Assembly (NCBI GenBank): GCA_900317795.1
Contig: ONIF01000010.1
Span: 1 to 18,045 of the forward strand
Source: an uncultured Eubacteriales bacterium
GTDB lineage: Bacteria; Bacillota; Clostridia; Oscillospirales; Acutalibacteraceae
Direction: 5' to 3'
Length of the DNA: 18,045 bases
Made by a program: the position numbers and the translations under genes. Shown piece by piece: positions 14,435 to 18,045 of the stretch. The notes below the pieces were generated by a model, which saw nothing but the letters and a program-made list of their open reading frames with translations, was not told the origin of the DNA and ran no database searches. Numbering within the stretch: position 1 is the first letter of the stretch; the number at the start of each line of letters is the position of its first letter.

Positions 14435-14480
14435 GAAATCCCTCCATTTCTGAAATCCATTCCGAAAGCGGAGGGATTTC
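14435..14480 (+). promoter_or_regulatory. Strong intercistronic hairpin with 11-bp stem
   Basis: GAAATCCCTCC (14435-14445) pairs perfectly with 14470-14480 across a 24-nt loop, which itself holds a small hairpin ATTTC-T-GAAAT (14446-14456). The stem is followed by C6 and then TTTATTTCTTT, not by a clean U-tract, so termination would be partial at best. It may attenuate transcription or stabilise the mRNA between the membrane protein and lipoprotein genes. A run of seven C covers 14480-14486. The rest of the 139-nt gap shows only the next ribosome binding site (AAAGG, 14543-14547). Confidence 0.65.
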
Positions 14481-14557
14481 CCCCCCTTTATTTCTTTCAG
14501 CTTGTATATGATAACTTGTACTCATGGAAAAAAATTATTTATGAAAGGTTGATCTGT

Positions 14558-15817
14558 ATGAAAAAAAGCATTATCAAAAAAATCGCTGTAGTTGCCATGA
14601 TGAGTGCGGTTGCACTTGGCAGTCTGACAGGCTGCAATGATCCTCAAAAGTCAAACACTTCTGTCGCAGATACCCCTATCAATCTCACAGTCGTTCTCGA
14701 TGTAACCAAAAACTCCCCTGCCCCTGACTTGACATTTATTGAAAACGATATTATACAGCTTGCAACATACGGCGGACATCTGACCGTGATTGTCGATGAC
14801 GGCAGTTCTAAAGATAACTTTCAACAAACTGACATTGCTCCCCCCGACAAAGGCAAAACCCCTTCTGCTCAGAAAAAAGAGATACAGAGCCATGCTGCTC
14901 AGATAGGAACCGAAATCATGGCAATGAAAGCCAGGACTCCCGAAAAAAACACCATTTCAAGCCTTTATACAGCTTCAAACAATACCGTTCAAAACGGTCA
15001 GAAAAATGTGCTTGTCATATACGACTCAGGCATTCAGACAACAGGCGTGGGAAGAATGACCGATCTCAGAGTAATCAATGACAATTCCGAAAAGTTGATA
15101 AATAATCTCAAAGAAAACAGAAATATCCCCAATATGTCGGCTTTTTCCGAAATCAGATGGTATGGAATCGGTCAAGTGGCAGGCGAGCAGGAAGAGCCTC
15201 TCCCCAAAGATGTAGAAGAACTCAAAGCCTATTACACAACGCTTTTCAAAGAGGGCGGCTGTACGGTTGCCGATAATATGTTTGATTCCCGTACATACTC
15301 CCCCACTCCTGCCGACTATGACAGAAATTCACTCCCCGAAGTTTCAACGGTACTCGTTTCACAAATACCCGATCCAACACCCGGTACAGATGATGAACCG
15401 ACTGATGATCCATTTTTTTATCTGCCAGAAGACATGATAGCATTTCAGCCGAATATGGCAGTCCTTGCCGACAAAGCAAAGGCAGAAGAAGCTGTTAAAC
15501 CGATAATAGAAAAACTCAAACGTACAATCGGAAACATCGTTTTGATAGGTACAACTGCCACTTACGGGAATGCAGATTCAGCGGTTGAACTTTCAAGACA
15601 GCGTGCAAACTCCATTAAAGAACTTCTTGTTTCGGCAGGTGTTGAAAAAGATAGGGTCCTTGTGTTCGGTGCAGGCTACAACGACAAAGCATTATGCGTA
15701 ACAGATACAGATGAAAACGGCAATTTAGTAGAGGCATCGGCAAAGAAGAACCGTGCAGTCTGGCTGATGTCCGCTGAAAATAAGCTTTGTCAGAAATATC
15801 TTGAAGGCAAAAATTAA
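14558..15817 (+). CDS. Lipoprotein with vWA-like part and C-terminal OmpA-like domain
   Basis: This 419-aa exported protein has a basic N-terminus, a hydrophobic core and lipobox LTGC, so C26 should be lipidated and hold it on the outer face of the membrane. Residues about 40-250 look like a degenerate vWA fold: INLTVVLDVTKNS holds D48 but not a full DxSxS, and KNVLVIYDSGIQTTG would be a later strand. Residues about 290-410 resemble an OmpA/MotB-type peptidoglycan-binding domain: AVKPIIEKLK, NIVLIGTTATYG, LSRQRANSIKELLVSAGV, VLVFGAGYN, and KNRAVWL. Together with the membrane protein before it, it could link the cell wall to the cytoplasmic kinase/phosphatase triad. The ATG at 14558 is chosen over longer in-frame starts because it begins the signal peptide and follows AAAGG by 10 nt. 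Confidence 0.85.
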   Translation: MKKSIIKKIAVVAMMSAVALGSLTGCNDPQKSNTSVADTPINLTVVLDVTKNSPAPDLTFIENDIIQLATYGGHLTVIVDDGSSKDNFQQTDIAPPDKGKTPSAQKKEIQSHAAQIGTEIMAMKARTPEKNTISSLYTASNNTVQNGQKNVLVIYDSGIQTTGVGRMTDLRVINDNSEKLINNLKENRNIPNMSAFSEIRWYGIGQVAGEQEEPLPKDVEELKAYYTTLFKEGGCTVADNMFDSRTYSPTPADYDRNSLPEVSTVLVSQIPDPTPGTDDEPTDDPFFYLPEDMIAFQPNMAVLADKAKAEEAVKPIIEKLKRTIGNIVLIGTTATYGNADSAVELSRQRANSIKELLVSAGVEKDRVLVFGAGYNDKALCVTDTDENGNLVEASAKKNRAVWLMSAENKLCQKYLEGKN

Positions 15818-15836
15818 AAACAAGCGGTGAGCCATT

Positions 15837-16889
15837 ATGAACAGTAGCTACTATTTTTCAATCTTTCAGTCATCACCCGAACTGTTAAGAAAACCGTTGT
15901 TTGAAACAAACAGAAAGGAGGAATCTGCCCCACCGATGCCCGAAACGGTATCGGCGGAAAAGGTAACTGATATGAACAAGAATCGTCGGTACAAGACAGA
16001 AAGCGGTTTTTACGATACGGAAAAGAAGATAGCAGACGGCGGTGAGGGAATTGTATTTATTTTGAATGATGACAGACTTTGTGCAAAGATATACAAGAAG
16101 CCTCTGACACATCAAAGCTATGACAGACTTTGTGATGTAATCAGCCGTTTCGACAGAATCCGTCAAAGAAATCCCGCTCTGTATAAGCACCTTGCTCCGC
16201 CGAAAGAGATAATGTTTGACAGGAATAACAGACCGCTTGGTTATGTTATGGACAATATCCATGCAAGAACGCTGAATTATTATCAGAAGTCGGAAATTCT
16301 TCGGAATGAGCAATATACTCGTGAACATCAGTTTATTATAGCCGAACAAGCAGCATGGATCATGAGTGAACTGCACCGTTCAGGGATCGTCATAGGTGAT
16401 GTTGCTTCGGTAAATATCCTTGTTGATGACAAATATTTTGTGTATTTCGTTGACCTCAACGGAGTAGGCTTTTCGGAACAGGACAGAATATACTATTCAA
16501 AAGGCATACATCCGCAATATCTTTCTCCGGAACATATCGGCAGTATGTCAAAGCAGTTTATCTGCCGGCATGAAGATGATGTATGGGCGTTGCAGCTGAT
16601 TTTATATGAATTGTTCATGCCGGGATTTGAGCCGTACAATTACAGAGGCAATCTGACTCTTGAACAGGATACCCAGAACGGAAATTTTTTCTGGCTGAGA
16701 AAAAATGCCGTTGTAAGTGAATTGGGTGAAAAATTATTTGAAAGTTACCCTTACAGGCTGAAAACCGCATTTTACGACTGTTTCCATTCACAAGGAAGAC
16801 ATTTTTATGAAAAAGACCGTCTGACAGCAAATCAATGGTTCAAAATCATAAGAGCAAGCCATGAGGACTGCCGCAGACAAATCAACTGA
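15837..16889 (+). CDS. Divergent protein kinase of a TerY-P-type triad
   Basis: This 350-aa protein has a kinase-like domain at about 58-345 after a disordered leader. Visible elements are the glycine loop GGEGIVF (68-74), ATP lysine K84 in CAKIYKK, catalytic-loop equivalent GDVASVNIL (D188, N193; the usual HRD is replaced), metal-binding DLN at 206-208 in place of DFG, SPEH at 230-233 in place of APE, and D248 in DDVWAL. This divergent pattern is typical of kinases encoded beside a vWA and a PP2C protein in the TerY-P triad. It sits 19 nt after the lipoprotein gene and 19 nt before the vWA gene. A weak GGTGAG precedes the ATG. A strong AAAGGAGG inside the gene near 15915 is too far (14 nt) from the next ATG to be a likely start. 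Activity is probable but the altered HRD/DFG motifs leave doubt. Confidence 0.85.
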   Translation: MNSSYYFSIFQSSPELLRKPLFETNRKEESAPPMPETVSAEKVTDMNKNRRYKTESGFYDTEKKIADGGEGIVFILNDDRLCAKIYKKPLTHQSYDRLCDVISRFDRIRQRNPALYKHLAPPKEIMFDRNNRPLGYVMDNIHARTLNYYQKSEILRNEQYTREHQFIIAEQAAWIMSELHRSGIVIGDVASVNILVDDKYFVYFVDLNGVGFSEQDRIYYSKGIHPQYLSPEHIGSMSKQFICRHEDDVWALQLILYELFMPGFEPYNYRGNLTLEQDTQNGNFFWLRKNAVVSELGEKLFESYPYRLKTAFYDCFHSQGRHFYEKDRLTANQWFKIIRASHEDCRRQIN

Positions 16890-16908
16890 AAGAAGGTAGA
16901 CAATAACA

Positions 16909-17679
16909 ATGACAATATTGGAAAATTTGGGAATCACACAGGATACCATAAACAGTGAAGATTACAGCAGAGTGGCTCTTGCCGTTCTAATCATGGACGC
17001 ATCAAGATCCATGAAAATGTATTCCGAAGATATCAAGGAGTGTATCAAAAATCTTATCAGGGATCTTAAAGACGATTACATAACCGCTGACGTAGTCTGC
17101 ATATCCATTGTCACATTCAACCGTACCGTTAAGGAACTCATGCCGTTCACGATAGTGCATGATATTGATGAAAATATGATTGATAATATCGAATTCAAGT
17201 CAAAAACACATACCGGTTCGGCAATATTGACAGCCCTTGAAAACCTTTCTGCCGAAAAGAAAAGGCTCAGCGATCTCGGCAGACATTTCTATAAATCGCA
17301 GGTATATCTGATAACAGACGGAAATCCGGATTTCTGTCTGTCACAGGAGGAAGAGGAAACCGAAAAACTTGCACAGGCTTACAGGGACATCCGTAATTTC
17401 ATTGATACGCAAAAAGAGAAATATGATACCAACAAAGGAAACTTTTATGCTGTCGGTGTCGGCAATTATGTCAGCGATAAAGTCATGTATCAACTTTCGG
17501 GAGGCAATCCTTTTGTGAGGATAGACGAAAGCGACCTTTATACACTGTTCAAGCTTGTAACGGACACAATCTCGGACAACACCAACGGCGTGAATGAAGT
17601 CACGGCAGAGGACTTTAAACAAGAGTATGAGAAACGCAAGGAAGCAGAAAACAATCCTATCATGGAGCCGGAGGAATGA
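16909..17679 (+). CDS. TerY-like vWA domain protein
   Basis: This is a 256-aa cytoplasmic von Willebrand A protein. A complete MIDAS is visible: DASRS (D30, S32, S34) after the strand VALAVLIM, T102 in KTHTGSAI, and D137 in VYLITDGNPD. The fold continues to about residue 225, and the C-terminus is a charged helix. Such TerY-type proteins bind divalent metal and a protein partner. In the TerY-P triad they act with a kinase and a PP2C, which here flank the gene on both sides, so the vWA is probably the phosphorylated or ligand-binding adaptor. The next ATG follows its stop by 1 nt, indicating translational coupling. No terC, terD or other tellurite-resistance gene is seen in the window, so I do not assign the symbol. 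Confidence 0.9.
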   Translation: MTILENLGITQDTINSEDYSRVALAVLIMDASRSMKMYSEDIKECIKNLIRDLKDDYITADVVCISIVTFNRTVKELMPFTIVHDIDENMIDNIEFKSKTHTGSAILTALENLSAEKKRLSDLGRHFYKSQVYLITDGNPDFCLSQEEEETEKLAQAYRDIRNFIDTQKEKYDTNKGNFYAVGVGNYVSDKVMYQLSGGNPFVRIDESDLYTLFKLVTDTISDNTNGVNEVTAEDFKQEYEKRKEAENNPIMEPEE

Positions 17680-17680
17680 T

Positions 17681-18045
17681 ATGAAATTGTTCAGTGTAAA
17701 TGCCGTTTTTTGCGGACGCAAGCACAGGCTGACAAATATGCCCTGTCAGGATGCGGCATATACGGTACAAGCAGAACACTGTTATGTGTCGGCTTTATCC
17801 GACGGTGCAGGGTCAAGAAAATTTTCAGAATACGGTGCGGCACTCACCGCAAAGAGTACCGCAGCCGCTCTTGCCGGTCAGTTCAACAGTTTTTATGCCG
17901 CTCGCCCCTCGGAAACAGCCAAAGAAATCATATATCTTGCAAGAAAGGCAATTTATGAAAAATCTTTGGAACTCGGCTGTGAAATGAAAGAGTTAGGCTG
18001 TACTCTGCTTTTGGGTGCAGTGCATGATGACGGCAGAGTTTATTG
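17681..18045 (+). CDS. PP2C-type phosphatase of the TerY-P triad (3' end beyond window)
   Basis: The reading frame from ATG 17681 stays open for 121 codons to the window edge and so is incomplete. It begins MKLFSVNAVFCGRKH and shows the PP2C marks CQDA (D24) and SDGAGS (D41, G42), then YGAALTAKSTA and the strand GCTLLLGAV. GGAGG (17669-17673) lies 7 nt before the ATG, inside the end of the vWA gene. It is the third member of the kinase-vWA-phosphatase set and should reverse the kinase's action. It shares only the general PP2C pattern with the phosphatase at 9044-9751. The remaining metal-binding acids lie outside the window. Confidence 0.88.
   Translation, partial: MKLFSVNAVFCGRKHRLTNMPCQDAAYTVQAEHCYVSALSDGAGSRKFSEYGAALTAKSTAAALAGQFNSFYAARPSETAKEIIYLARKAIYEKSLELGCEMKELGCTLLLGAVHDDGRVY

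Noticed and set aside
14195..14557. Long N-terminal extension of the lipoprotein frame
   Set aside because: It overlaps the end of the membrane protein gene in another frame, and a canonical lipoprotein signal peptide begins at ATG 14558 with its own ribosome binding site.
13489..15817. Zorya ZorA/ZorB-like pair
   Set aside because: The membrane protein plus OmpA-type protein recalls ZorAB, but I see no MotA/ExbB signature in the former, and the latter is a lipoprotein rather than a single-pass MotB-like protein.
17710..17987. Two short plus-strand open frames near the right end
   Set aside because: Both are out of frame with the clear PP2C reading frame from ATG 17681, which carries the CQDA and SDGAGS motifs.
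1..18045. CRISPR array, cas genes, tRNA/rRNA, transposase or integrase
   Set aside because: None was seen by reading both strands. The Card1-like nuclease domain alone does not make a type III CRISPR locus.

Overview
The window looks like a defence or signalling island from an AT-rich Gram-positive bacterium, most likely a gut Clostridia of the Ruminococcus/Oscillospiraceae type. This placement is inferred from strong AAGGAG-type ribosome binding sites, low GC, consensus sigma-A promoters, an intrinsic terminator and a lipobox protein. No rRNA, tRNA or housekeeping marker is present to confirm it.

Two tightly packed operons diverge from one regulatory region at 12283-12459. The leftward operon runs, in transcription order: an 817-aa protein of unknown function (12282-9829); a PP2C-type Ser/Thr phosphatase (9751-9044); a giant fusion (9026-4776) with an N-terminal Ser/Thr kinase, a Rossmann-like segment, a RyR-like domain and a C-terminal PD-(D/E)XK nuclease resembling the DUF1887/Card1 type; a stand-alone RyR-domain protein (4768-4466); a TIR-NB-ARC-TPR STAND protein (4464-2098); and a TIR-Sel1-repeat protein (2077-29). 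The last protein ends in about 165 residues that look like the C-terminal half of a DUF1848 Fe-S protein. The DNA drops to about 20% GC at that junction. The operon closes with an intrinsic terminator at 1-37.

The rightward operon runs: two small unknown proteins (12460-13008, 13025-13474); a four-helix membrane protein with a cytoplasmic tail (13489-14418); a lipoprotein with a degenerate vWA-like part and an OmpA-like C-terminus (14558-15817); a divergent protein kinase (15837-16889); a vWA protein with an intact MIDAS (16909-17679); and a PP2C phosphatase cut by the window end (17681-). The last three form the kinase/vWA/PP2C arrangement known as the TerY-P triad.

The inferred working model is a phosphorylation-controlled immune or stress locus. 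A membrane/lipoprotein sensor and a TerY-P triad lie on one side. On the other, a second kinase-phosphatase pair controls a nuclease, with TIR NADase-type effectors beside it. The shared intergenic region holds two overlapping leftward promoters with a perfect 21-bp palindrome across them, and a tandem CTTCCCCCTA repeat next to the rightward extended -10. This suggests tight, possibly opposing control. The most novel item is the kinase-Rossmann-RyR-nuclease fusion and its partners.
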